NCBI RefSeq assembly: GCF_014191495.1
Contig: NZ_JACHWR010000002.1
Location: 744,001 to 808,000 of the forward strand
Direction: 5' to 3'
Source: Nocardioides soli
GTDB taxonomy: Bacteria > Actinomycetota > Actinomycetes > Propionibacteriales > Nocardioidaceae
DNA length: 64,000 bases
The position numbers and the translations under genes were made by a program. The notes under the pieces are model-generated. The model was not told the DNA's origin, did no database searches, and worked only from the letters and a program-made list of their open reading frames with translations. The first letter of the stretch is position 1, and each line of letters starts with the position of its first letter. Positions 35,119 through 43,203 of the stretch are shown here, piece after piece.

Positions 35119-35919
35119 GTGCGTGGGCCGACCGGCCTCGGCCGCGGCGTACCCGACCTGCATCCCGACGGCGTCACCGGCCGGGTCGTGGGTCGCTTCC
35201 GGCACGGCTGCTACATCGGCACTCCCGCCGGGGTGTACGCCGTCGCGGGCCCGGCGATCCCGTGCGGCCCCCTCCATCTGGTGGTGGACGTCCCACCTCG
35301 GGTCGGCGAGGGAGAGCCGGTCCGGCGGTCCGGCGACCTGCTCCAGGGGCGGGGCTGGGCGGTCGACCTGGCCGAGGTGGAGCCCTATGCGCCGTGGCTG
35401 CCGCGGCCGGGGGACCCGGAGCGGCTGGTCCGGCTCGCCCAAGGGTTGTCGACGCTGCCCGATCCCTTGCCCGCCGACCTGCACGGCTGCTGGCCGGGCG
35501 TCCGCGACGCACTGGTCCGCCGCGACCTGGTCGCCGCGGCCCGGACCCTGGCCGGCCGTGGCGGCGGGCTGACCCCGGCGGGCGACGACGTGGTGGCCGG
35601 ACTGCTGCTGGCCCGGGCGTGGATCGCGGCGGACGAGGAGTCCGCGGACGTCGCGGCCGCCGTGGCGGCGCGGACCACGGACCTGAGTCGCGGGTTCCTG
35701 CACTGGGCCGAGCGCGGCGAGTCGATCGCCCCGGTGCACGACCTCGGGCGGTCGGTCGCGGTCGCGGACGCGGCCGGAGCTGCGGAGGCGGCCGCCCGGG
35801 TCCGCCGGATCGGCGCGTCGTCGGGTGGGGCGCTGCTCTTCGGGCTGGCGACCGGCGCCCGTCTGGCCCGGCTCCGCCGGCGGCTCGGTGGTGCGCCCTC
35901 AGGCGCGGGATCGGGGTAG
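35119..35919 (+). CDS. allH: DUF2877 (AllH/YlbF-like) protein, carbamoyltransferase component
   Basis: A 266-residue DUF2877 protein. The family signature GLTPAGDDVVAGLLLARAW lies near residue 150; RFRHGCYIGTPAGVYAVAG near the N-terminus and RRIGASSGGALLFGLATG near the C-terminus also fit. It is the third component of the AllFGH enzyme. GTG 35119 is the start. Its 3' end overlaps the convergent SARP gene by 21 bases. Confidence 0.83.
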   Translation: MRGPTGLGRGVPDLHPDGVTGRVVGRFRHGCYIGTPAGVYAVAGPAIPCGPLHLVVDVPPRVGEGEPVRRSGDLLQGRGWAVDLAEVEPYAPWLPRPGDPERLVRLAQGLSTLPDPLPADLHGCWPGVRDALVRRDLVAAARTLAGRGGGLTPAGDDVVAGLLLARAWIAADEESADVAAAVAARTTDLSRGFLHWAERGESIAPVHDLGRSVAVADAAGAAEAAARVRRIGASSGGALLFGLATGARLARLRRRLGGAPSGAGSG

Positions 35920-38900
35920 GCGACCGGCCCGGACGAATCCGGCGCGCAGCTGCTGCGGAAGCGAGGCGGCCAGCCGGCGCAGGGCGTCGTCGGCCTCCGC
36001 CGGCGCCCCCACCTCGCCCAGGAGCAGCAGCGACCCGGTCTGCCGGGCCAGCGCCGCCGCCTCCTCGCGCCGGCCCATCAGGTGGAGCGCGAGGGTCTGG
36101 TACTTCGGCGACTGCGCCTCGCGCGCGGCGACCAGCAGCGCCTCCGGGGCGACCAGACCCATCCGGGCGCCGACCTCCTTGACCCGCAGGTCGCCACGCC
36201 AGCGGAAGGGCAGCCACGCGTCGACCAGCCCCTGGGCGGCGCTCAGCCGCTCGGCGGCCAGGTCGCTGCGGCCGGCGGCGAGCTCGCTGTCGGCCAGGGC
36301 GACCAGCGCGTGCAGCTCCTGCTCGATCTGCAGGCTGCCGGCCTCCACCTCGCGGGACTGGCTGAGGGCGAGCTCGGCCAGCAGCTGCGCCCGGGACGAC
36401 TCGCCCAGCTCGCGCCACACCCAGGCGAGCGTCGTGTTGGTGCGTGCCCGATAGAACGCCACGTCGTAGCGCTCCAGCATCGCCGCCTTGGTCTGCAGCG
36501 CGGTCAGCGCGCCGGACAGGTCGCCCGCGTTCGCCCGGGCCATCCCGGCGAAGAACAGCCCGCGCAGCAGCGGGTGGAAGGTGCCCAGGTCGTGGGAGAC
36601 GGCCACGGCCTCGTCGAGCACCTCGATGGCATCGCCGTAGCGGTCGGCGTGCTCGAGCAGGGCCCCCAGGCAGCTGAGGACCGAGGCCCGGATCGCCTCG
36701 TCCTCGGTGCCCATCTCCTCGAGCGCGCGCTCGTAGGCCTGGTGTGCCCCGTGGAAGTCGCCGGCCCAGTGTCGGGTGCGGCCCAGGAGGTTCCAGGCGC
36801 CCGGGCCGGCCTCGGGCATCTGGGACGCCTCCTCGGCCCGCGCGAACGTCTCGTCGACGTCGCGTCGGTAGTAGGCCGTCCAGCCCAGCCGCTCGACCGC
36901 CCGGGCGCGGAGCTTGCGGTCGCCGACCGCGACCGCGAGCTCCTCGGCCTGCAGGTGGTCCTCGGTCGCGCCGTCGAAGTCGGCCAGATCCTCGCGGGCG
37001 GCACCACGGCCGATCAGCACCTCGCCCTCGAGGGCATGGTCCTGGACCTCCCGAGCGCCGGCGAGCGCCCAGGTGTAGAGCCGGACCGCGTCGGCGTTCG
37101 CGAAGGCACGCCGGGCGAGGTCGGCCGCCTCGAACCAGGAGTGAGCAGCGGCGGCGACCAGGCCGCCGCGCTCCTGGTGGTGGGCCCGCAGCTCGGGCCG
37201 GTCGGCGAGGATCTCGGCGAGCTGCCGGTGCCGCAGGACGCGGATCGGGCCGGGCAGGTCCTCGTAGAGCGCGCGGCCCAGGATCGGCGGCGAGAAGACG
37301 AACCGGTCGTTGCGGGAGACGATCAGGCCGGTGGCCGAGGCCGTCTGGAGCACGTTCATCAACTCGGCCGGGCTGCGGTCGACGAGCTGCTGCAGGGTGT
37401 CCGGCGCGAACGCGGTGCCGATCACCGAGGCCGCCTGCAGCAGCCCCTCGACCTCGGAGCCGCTGCGCCGGACGCGGTGCAGGACCATCGAGCGGAGGGT
37501 GCCCGGGATGTCCTCGCGCCGCTCGCCGCGCCCCAGGGCCGCCAGCACGTCGACGACGAACATCAGGTGCCCCTGGGTGAGGTCCCAGACGAAGGCGGCC
37601 TCACTGGCCAGGCCGGCGCGCTCGGCCAGGACCGCGACGTCGTACTCGGTCAACGGCCCCAGCTCGACGAGCAGGCCGGTGTCGGCCAGGCCGCGTAGGC
37701 CGCTGTCCAGGCGATCGATCGGGGCGGTCGCCACCAGCAGCACCGGTGCCCGGCTGTCGCTGTGCAGCAGCCACTGCACGGCGTCGATGGTCGCGGCGCC
37801 GGCCAGGTGCAGGTCGTCGAAGTGCAGGATCAGCGGCTGGGTCTCGGCGCTGGCGGTGAGGATGTGCCGCATGGTGTGCAGCACCCGCCGGTGCTCGATC
37901 TCCGGACTGGCGCGCCGGTAGGCGACCGGGCCGACCACCTCGCGCAGCTCGGGCACCAGCTCGGTCGCGGTGTCGGTCCACCCGCCCAGCAGCGCCGGCA
38001 GGGCCTCCGGGGGCGTGCTGAGCAGGATGCGACTCAGCACGGAGACCAGCGGCTGCAGGGCGGAGGACCGGGCGCCCTCGAAGCAGTCCACGCGGATCGC
38101 GCGCGCTCCCGACTCCTGCGCGACGGCCGTGAGTGCCTGGGCGAGCGTGGAGCAGCCGGCGCCGGGGTTGCCGGTGATCACCACGACCCCGGGCTCCCCG
38201 TCGACGGCCCGCTGCCACCGGGCCACCAGCGCGTCCAGCTCGACGCGGCGCCCGATCAGGGCGAGCGAGTCCAGCTCCAGTGCGGTGTCGGTGCTCCGGG
38301 GCGCGTCCGGGTCCTGGCCGCTGACGATCGTGCTGAAGAGGGCGTCGGTCTCGGGGCTCGGATCGACGCCGAACTGCTCGCGCAGCTGCTCGCGGAGCCG
38401 CTCGTAGGTCCGCAGTGCCTCGGCGCGGTCGCCCAGGTGCCACAGGGCGCGGATCAGGGCCCGGCCCGCGAGCTCGTCGTGGGGGTCGGAGCCGAACACC
38501 TCCGCCGCCTGCTCGGCGATCTCGGGCCACATGCCCAGGTGCGCCTCGGCCTCCCAGCAGGAGCGGTGCAGGCGCCGGGTCAGCCCCTCGACGTAGCGAC
38601 GCTGGTCCTCGGCCCACGCGTGCTGCGCGAACGCCGACCCCAGCTGCGGCTGACCGCGGTCGAGCAGTGCGAAGCCGCGCCGGGCGGCGGCCACGGCGAC
38701 CGCGGGGCTCAGCGCCGCGCGCGCCTGGCACGATCGAGTCAGCTCCTCCAGTTGAGCGATGTCGCTGGTCCAGGCGGGGCCGGCGTTGAAGCGGTAGCCG
38801 GTGGCCGAGGAGCCGGTGACGGCGTCGGCCCCGATGGCCTTGCGGATCCGGCTCACCAGCGAGGCGATCACCCGCTCCGGCGTGCTCGGCACGTCGTCGT

Positions 38901-39075
38901 CCCACAGCGCGTCGACGAGAGCGCCGGTCTCGACGGCGGCTCCGTCGGCGGCGACGAGGCGACGCAGCAGCACCTGGGCGCGACCGGCCGGGACGGGACC
39001 GAGTGCTCGACCCGACGGATCGACGACCTCGAGCTCTCCGAGGACGAAGACGGTGGAGGTGCTCTCGCGGCTCAT
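35899..39075 (-). CDS. SARP/AfsR-type transcriptional regulator with AAA-like and TPR domains
   Basis: A 1058-residue regulator. Residues about 1-90 form an OmpR-like DNA-binding domain (LVDALWDDDVPSTPERVIASLVSRIRKAIG), about 95-245 the BTAD domain (AEALRTYERLREQLREQFGVDPSPET), then a STAND-type ATPase (about 285-560) and TPR repeats to the end. The P-loop reads ITGNPGAGCSTL, with Cys where the Walker A lysine should be; Walker B ILHFDDLHLAG is intact. It is divergent from comA, with motif site 4 between them, and is a leading candidate for control of the island. Confidence 0.88.
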   Translation of the reverse strand: MSRESTSTVFVLGELEVVDPSGRALGPVPAGRAQVLLRRLVAADGAAVETGALVDALWDDDVPSTPERVIASLVSRIRKAIGADAVTGSSATGYRFNAGPAWTSDIAQLEELTRSCQARAALSPAVAVAAARRGFALLDRGQPQLGSAFAQHAWAEDQRRYVEGLTRRLHRSCWEAEAHLGMWPEIAEQAAEVFGSDPHDELAGRALIRALWHLGDRAEALRTYERLREQLREQFGVDPSPETDALFSTIVSGQDPDAPRSTDTALELDSLALIGRRVELDALVARWQRAVDGEPGVVVITGNPGAGCSTLAQALTAVAQESGARAIRVDCFEGARSSALQPLVSVLSRILLSTPPEALPALLGGWTDTATELVPELREVVGPVAYRRASPEIEHRRVLHTMRHILTASAETQPLILHFDDLHLAGAATIDAVQWLLHSDSRAPVLLVATAPIDRLDSGLRGLADTGLLVELGPLTEYDVAVLAERAGLASEAAFVWDLTQGHLMFVVDVLAALGRGERREDIPGTLRSMVLHRVRRSGSEVEGLLQAASVIGTAFAPDTLQQLVDRSPAELMNVLQTASATGLIVSRNDRFVFSPPILGRALYEDLPGPIRVLRHRQLAEILADRPELRAHHQERGGLVAAAAHSWFEAADLARRAFANADAVRLYTWALAGAREVQDHALEGEVLIGRGAAREDLADFDGATEDHLQAEELAVAVGDRKLRARAVERLGWTAYYRRDVDETFARAEEASQMPEAGPGAWNLLGRTRHWAGDFHGAHQAYERALEEMGTEDEAIRASVLSCLGALLEHADRYGDAIEVLDEAVAVSHDLGTFHPLLRGLFFAGMARANAGDLSGALTALQTKAAMLERYDVAFYRARTNTTLAWVWRELGESSRAQLLAELALSQSREVEAGSLQIEQELHALVALADSELAAGRSDLAAERLSAAQGLVDAWLPFRWRGDLRVKEVGARMGLVAPEALLVAAREAQSPKYQTLALHLMGRREEAAALARQTGSLLLLGEVGAPAEADDALRRLAASLPQQLRAGFVRAGRLPRSRA

Positions 39076-39102
39076 CCGGCGCCACCTCCTCCCCGGCCGG
39101 TG

Positions 39103-39120
39103 CGTCTCCTATGCGATACG
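39103..39120 (-). promoter_or_regulatory. Island motif, site 4 (divergent SARP / comA)
   Basis: Read on the minus strand: CGTATCGCATAGGAGACG, 27 bases before the SARP start and 66 bases before comA on the plus strand. It is the most divergent of the five copies (G at position 13) but keeps all 12 invariant positions. Confidence 0.65.
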
Positions 39121-39186
39121 CTCTGGCTGATAATAGATGCGATGTCCGGTTGTGCGCGCTCTTCGCCGTTCGAGAGAGGTGGGTGG

Positions 39187-39987
39187 ATGCAGACCAGCCG
39201 TCCCAGTTTCCTCACGCTCCCACCTCGCCCGGCGAAGCCCCGCGCCACCGGCCTCACCCACGTGCTGGACAAAGGGTATTCAATCGGCCGGGTAGAGGAG
39301 ACCCTCTCCGCCTACGCCGAGTGGGTGGACGTGTGGAAGTTCGGGTGGGGGACCGCGTACGTCGAGCCCCTCCTGGCGGAGAAGGTGCGGCTGCTGCGCG
39401 ATCGCGGCATCCTCGCCTGCACCGGTGGCACGCTGCTGGAGATCGCCTGGAGCCAGGACCGGGTCGACGAGTTCTTCGAGTTCGCCACCTGGGCCGGGTT
39501 CGAGTGCGTCGAAGTCTCCCGGGGGGCGACGCCGATGCCCGCCGCCCGGAAGGTGGAGCTGATCGAGCGGGGCCGGGCGCTGGGCTTCGAGGTGTTCGCC
39601 GAGGTGGGCAGCAAGGATCCGTGCGAGCTGGTCTCCGCCGACGCCTGGGTCGCGGAGGTCCGCGCCGATCTCGAGGCCGGGGCCAGCTGGATCGTGACGG
39701 AGGGGCGGGAGAGCGGCACGGTCGGGCTCTACGACGCGCAGGGCGAGGTCCGCGAGCAGCTGCTCGACAGTCTGGCCGCGGTGCCCGGAGCCGAGCGGAT
39801 CATCTACGAGGCCCCCCAGCGGGCCCAGCAGGCGGTCCTGCTCCGCCGGCTCGGGCCGAACGTCAATCTCGGCAACGTCGCGCTGGACGATGTCGTCGGC
39901 CTGGAGACGCTGCGGCGCGGGCTGCGCTCGGACACGATCGGACTCACCGAGACCGGGCTCCGCCTCGCCGCCGGTCGGGGCGCGTGA
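39187..39987 (+). CDS. comA: Phosphosulfolactate synthase (ComA/XcbA)
   Basis: A 266-residue TIM-barrel enzyme that adds sulfite to phosphoenolpyruvate, the first step of coenzyme M synthesis. Family blocks are GLTHVLDKGYS, VDVWKFGWGTAYVEP, GILACTGGTLLEIAW, GFECVEVSRGAT and GFEVFAEVGSKDP, with the acidic and lysine residues of the active site. ATG 39187 follows GAGAGAGG. It leads a tightly coupled run of five genes; each next start overlaps the previous stop. The gene order is that of a bacterial CoM operon; sulfolactate production alone is the alternative role. Confidence 0.9.
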   Translation: MQTSRPSFLTLPPRPAKPRATGLTHVLDKGYSIGRVEETLSAYAEWVDVWKFGWGTAYVEPLLAEKVRLLRDRGILACTGGTLLEIAWSQDRVDEFFEFATWAGFECVEVSRGATPMPAARKVELIERGRALGFEVFAEVGSKDPCELVSADAWVAEVRADLEAGASWIVTEGRESGTVGLYDAQGEVREQLLDSLAAVPGAERIIYEAPQRAQQAVLLRRLGPNVNLGNVALDDVVGLETLRRGLRSDTIGLTETGLRLAAGRGA

Positions 39988-40898
39988 TGCCGCAGGCCAA
40001 CGTCGTACCGGGCCGCTACCGGCAGGTCGCGGTGGCCACGGTGCCGTCGCTGACGGCCACGGATCTCGTGGCGTACTTCACCGGGCGCGAGGTCTACTTC
40101 CGGACCCGCTTCATCGTCGCGCGCTGCGGTGAGCGGCTCGCCCTGGTCGAGGTCGACCGGGCCGAGCCGACCGGCGACGCCGCCCTCTTCGTGCCCACGA
40201 CGGCCGCCCGGGTGCTGGCCGGCCCCGAGGAGTGCGCCCTGGTGGTGGACGAGGCGCTGGACACCGCGGTCCCGTCCCAGCTCGCGCTGGCCGCCGAGCG
40301 GGCCCCCGGCGCCCGCTGCGTCGTCGTCGAGGGCGCCTACTCCCACCTCAGCTTCATCTTGGATCCCGCGCCGCTGCGGCTCCGTGTGGTCGACGTGGTG
40401 CCGCCCGGCCCGGCGAAGCTGGTCGACCAGGTCGGCCGGGTGCTCGCGCTGGCCGAGGACCTGCCTCCGATCGTGGTCGACGCCGAGCTGAAGGACAGCC
40501 GGGACCTGCTGGCCGCCGGCCGCCCGGTCCCGGCGGCGGACCTCCTGATCCCGTGCCGCGCCTCGGGGATGGAGTTCGGCACCACTCGGGTCTGGTTCCT
40601 CGACGAGCGGCCGCCGCAGCAGGAGTGGACCCTGGTCGGCTGCGAGCGCTCCGACCAGATCCACCGGTGGTTCTACGGCTCGGTCCCCGACCGGGTGGAC
40701 ACCTGTCCCCGGCAGTGGCTCCCCGCCGCCGACCAGCAGCCGAGCGGGGAGTCGCTGACCCGGTGCTGCCTGCTCCAGGAGGGCATCGAGGAGCGCGACG
40801 ACGGTGTGCTGGTGCCTTGGGGGGCGTCGCTCCACGAGGTCCGGGCGGCGCTGGACCGGATCGTGCAGAGGGCCGGGGTGCCGTGGACGCGCATCTGA
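39987..40898 (+). CDS. Unknown protein of the CoM-like operon
   Basis: A 303-residue soluble protein of unknown family, coupled to comA by TGATG and overlapping the next gene by 16 bases. Features are VSRPAEP-free charged core, EGAYSHLSFILDPAPLRLRVVDVVPPGPAKLVDQ in the middle, then IPCRASGMEFGTTRVWF, DTCPRQW and LTRCCLLQEGIEE. The CRAS, TCPR and TRCC cysteines plus nearby histidines could bind a metal. Bacterial CoM clusters contain a further gene besides the ComA, two lyases and PLP enzyme; this protein occupies that place and is the candidate for the decarboxylation the pathway needs. That role is inference. Confidence 0.7.
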   Translation: MPQANVVPGRYRQVAVATVPSLTATDLVAYFTGREVYFRTRFIVARCGERLALVEVDRAEPTGDAALFVPTTAARVLAGPEECALVVDEALDTAVPSQLALAAERAPGARCVVVEGAYSHLSFILDPAPLRLRVVDVVPPGPAKLVDQVGRVLALAEDLPPIVVDAELKDSRDLLAAGRPVPAADLLIPCRASGMEFGTTRVWFLDERPPQQEWTLVGCERSDQIHRWFYGSVPDRVDTCPRQWLPAADQQPSGESLTRCCLLQEGIEERDDGVLVPWGASLHEVRAALDRIVQRAGVPWTRI

Positions 40899-42235
40899 TC
40901 GACTCGGCCGTCTTCGGGCACCAGTGGAGCACGCCCGAGAGTCGCCGGCTCCTCGCCGAGCCGGCGCGGATCGGACGATGGGTCGAGGTGCTCGCCGCCC
41001 TGGCCGGCGCGCAGGCCGAGGTCGGACTGATCCCGGAGTCCGCCGCGGCCGCGATCGCCGGGCTGCGCGACCGGACGTGGGACGGCGCGGCGATCGAGGC
41101 GATCGCCGCCGGTACGCGGCGTACCTCCCACTCGACCCTGGGCATGATCGACGTGCTGAAGGGTGCGCTGCCCGCCGAGGCGGCGGAGTGGGTCTACTAC
41201 GGCGCCACCGTGCAGGACGTCACCGACACCGCGCAGGTCCTGGAGATCCGGGCCGTCGGCCGGCTGCTCTGGCGGGACCTGCGCCGGATCGAGGCGGCGC
41301 TGCTGGAGCTCGCGCGCCTGCACCGGGACACGCCGATGGTCGGGCGTACCCACGGCCAGCCCGGCTCGCCGATCACCTTCGGCTTCAAGGCGGCCACCTG
41401 GGCCGACGAGATCGGCCGGTGCCTCGACCGACTGGCCCAGGGGCGGGACCGGTGGCTGGTCGGTCAGCTCGCCGGTGCCGTGGGGGTGCTGGGGTTCTTC
41501 GGGAGCGCCGCGCTGCCGATGCAGCAGGCGTACGTCGGGCGGCTCGGCCTCGCGCAGCCGCCGATCTCCTGGCTCTCGACCCGCGACCGGCTGGCCGAGT
41601 TCGCCCAGGTCGTCGCGTCCACCGTGACCGCGCTCGCCCGGGTGGCCAACGAGACCTACGCCCTCGCCCGGGCCGAGATCGGCGAGCTGCGGGAGCCGGT
41701 CGCCGACGGCACCGTCGGTTCCATCACGATGCCGCACAAGAGGAACCCGGAGGTCAGCGAGCAGGTCGTCACGCTGGCCCGACTGGTGCGCAGCCAGTCC
41801 GCCGTCCTGACCGAGACGATGGTCGGCGAGCACGAGCGGGACGGGCGCACCTGGAAGACCGAGTGGGTGCTGGTGCCGGAGCTGGCCCACTACGCCCTGG
41901 CGGCGACCGCGATGTCGGTCCGCCTCGTCGAGGGGCTCGAGGTCGACACCGACCGGATGCTGGCCAACCTGACCGCGGGTGGCAGCGCCTCGTCCGAGCG
42001 GCTGCTCAGCGTCGTGTCCGTGCGGCTCGGCAAGCACCGGGCCCAGGCCGCGTTGCAGGAGGCCTACCGGGTGGCTCGGAGCAGGGGGATCGCGGTCGTC
42101 GACGCCCTCGACCTGACCGAGGAGGAGGCGGCCGAGCTGGACCGGGTCCATGTCGGTGCCGCCGGGGAGATGGTCGACCGGGTGCTGGCCCGGGCCGCCG
42201 AGCGCCGCGACGCCCTGGGCGAGGACTGGGCATGA
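40883..42235 (+). CDS. Aspartase/fumarase-superfamily lyase, XcbB-like
   Basis: A 450-residue member of the argininosuccinate lyase/fumarase/adenylosuccinate lyase superfamily. TSHSTLGMIDVLKG, VYYGATVQDVTDTAQVL, RTHGQPGSPITFGFKAATW and the signature GSITMPHKRNPEVSEQV are visible; the last is the mobile loop with the catalytic serine. In Xanthobacter CoM synthesis a homologue (XcbB1) eliminates phosphate from phosphosulfolactate to give sulfoacrylate. Position after comA supports that role. It is closer to adenylosuccinate-lyase-like cycloisomerases in layout than to ArgH. GTG 40883 is the start. Confidence 0.83.
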   Translation: MDAHLIDSAVFGHQWSTPESRRLLAEPARIGRWVEVLAALAGAQAEVGLIPESAAAAIAGLRDRTWDGAAIEAIAAGTRRTSHSTLGMIDVLKGALPAEAAEWVYYGATVQDVTDTAQVLEIRAVGRLLWRDLRRIEAALLELARLHRDTPMVGRTHGQPGSPITFGFKAATWADEIGRCLDRLAQGRDRWLVGQLAGAVGVLGFFGSAALPMQQAYVGRLGLAQPPISWLSTRDRLAEFAQVVASTVTALARVANETYALARAEIGELREPVADGTVGSITMPHKRNPEVSEQVVTLARLVRSQSAVLTETMVGEHERDGRTWKTEWVLVPELAHYALAATAMSVRLVEGLEVDTDRMLANLTAGGSASSERLLSVVSVRLGKHRAQAALQEAYRVARSRGIAVVDALDLTEEEAAELDRVHVGAAGEMVDRVLARAAERRDALGEDWA

Positions 42236-43203
42236 GTGGAGCCCGTGCCGGGGGAGTGGGCCTGGGCCTCTTCCCGACGCCGCTGCACCATGCCGATCTC
42301 GGCTCCCGCCTCGGCCGGCTCTGGCTCAAGCGCGACGACCTCAACGGCTACTGCTGGGGCGGCAACAAGGTCCGCACGGTGGAGGCGATCCTGACCGACG
42401 CGCTGGCGGCCGACGTGGAGGTGCTCGTCGTCGCCGGTGGTCCCTCGTCGAACTTCGCCGCGCTGCTGGCGGTCGCGGCCGCCGAGCACGGGGTCGAGGT
42501 GCGCCAGTTCAGCCACGGCCACCCGCGCGGGGGCGCCGCGATCACCCTCGCCGAACGCGCCGGTGCGCTGATCCACTACACCGGATCACCGGACAAGGCC
42601 TCGATGGAGACCGCCGCGCTCGCCGAGGTCGAGCGGCTCCGGGCCGTGGGCCGTCGGGTCCGCGCGGTGCCCCGCGGGGGTGCCACCGCCGTCGGTGCCC
42701 GAGGGTTCGTCACGGCCGCGGCCGAGCTGCTGGCCCAGCTGGACGAGCGCGGCCTGGACCGGGTCAGCGTGGTGCTGCCCCTGGGCTCCGGTGGCAGCAC
42801 CGCGGGGTTGCTGGCCGGCCTTGCCGCGGCCCGGTCCACCAGGTCGGACCGGGTCGAGGTGGTGGCGGTGGCGGTCACCCGCGACCCCGCGCAGGTCGCC
42901 GGCGTCGTCAGCGAGCTGGCCGCCGAGGTCGCCGGCGGTGAGACCCCCGCGGTCGACTGGCGGGTCGTGGACGGCCGCCAGGTCGACGTACCGGCCACGG
43001 AGGCGACCCTCCTGAGGAGCGTGGGGCTGGTCGCCGATCCGGTCTACAACGCCCCGGCGCTGGGCTGGCTGGCTGCGCACCGCGACGACTTCTCCCGCCC
43101 GGTCGTCTACTGGCTGACCGGTGGGCTGCTCGCCGCCGCCGACTCCCTGGCCGGCACCCCGGCACCAGGCCGACCCGATCGAGCACAGGAGGTCCGTCCA
43201 TGA
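42232..43203 (+). CDS. D-cysteine desulfhydrase / ACC deaminase-like PLP enzyme, XcbD-like
   Basis: A 323-residue fold-type II PLP enzyme. FPTPLHHADLGSRLGRLWLKRDDLNGYCWGGNKVRTVEA carries the PLP lysine in GGNKVR; VVAGGPSSNFAALLAVAAAEHG is the substrate-binding loop; LPLGSGGSTAGLLAGL the phosphate-binding loop. Cysteine-desulfhydrase-type enzymes break C-S bonds, and a homologue belongs to the bacterial CoM cluster, where it would release the thiol at the end. It overlaps both neighbours by four bases (ATGA), so it is tightly coupled. Confidence 0.83.
   Translation: MSGARAGGVGLGLFPTPLHHADLGSRLGRLWLKRDDLNGYCWGGNKVRTVEAILTDALAADVEVLVVAGGPSSNFAALLAVAAAEHGVEVRQFSHGHPRGGAAITLAERAGALIHYTGSPDKASMETAALAEVERLRAVGRRVRAVPRGGATAVGARGFVTAAAELLAQLDERGLDRVSVVLPLGSGGSTAGLLAGLAAARSTRSDRVEVVAVAVTRDPAQVAGVVSELAAEVAGGETPAVDWRVVDGRQVDVPATEATLLRSVGLVADPVYNAPALGWLAAHRDDFSRPVVYWLTGGLLAAADSLAGTPAPGRPDRAQEVRP

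Noticed and set aside
35899..39075. SARP protein as the certain DNA-binding factor for the 18-bp motif
   Set aside because: SARPs generally bind direct heptamer repeats, whereas the motif is roughly palindromic; the protein is only a positional candidate, alongside the XRE-cupin regulator.
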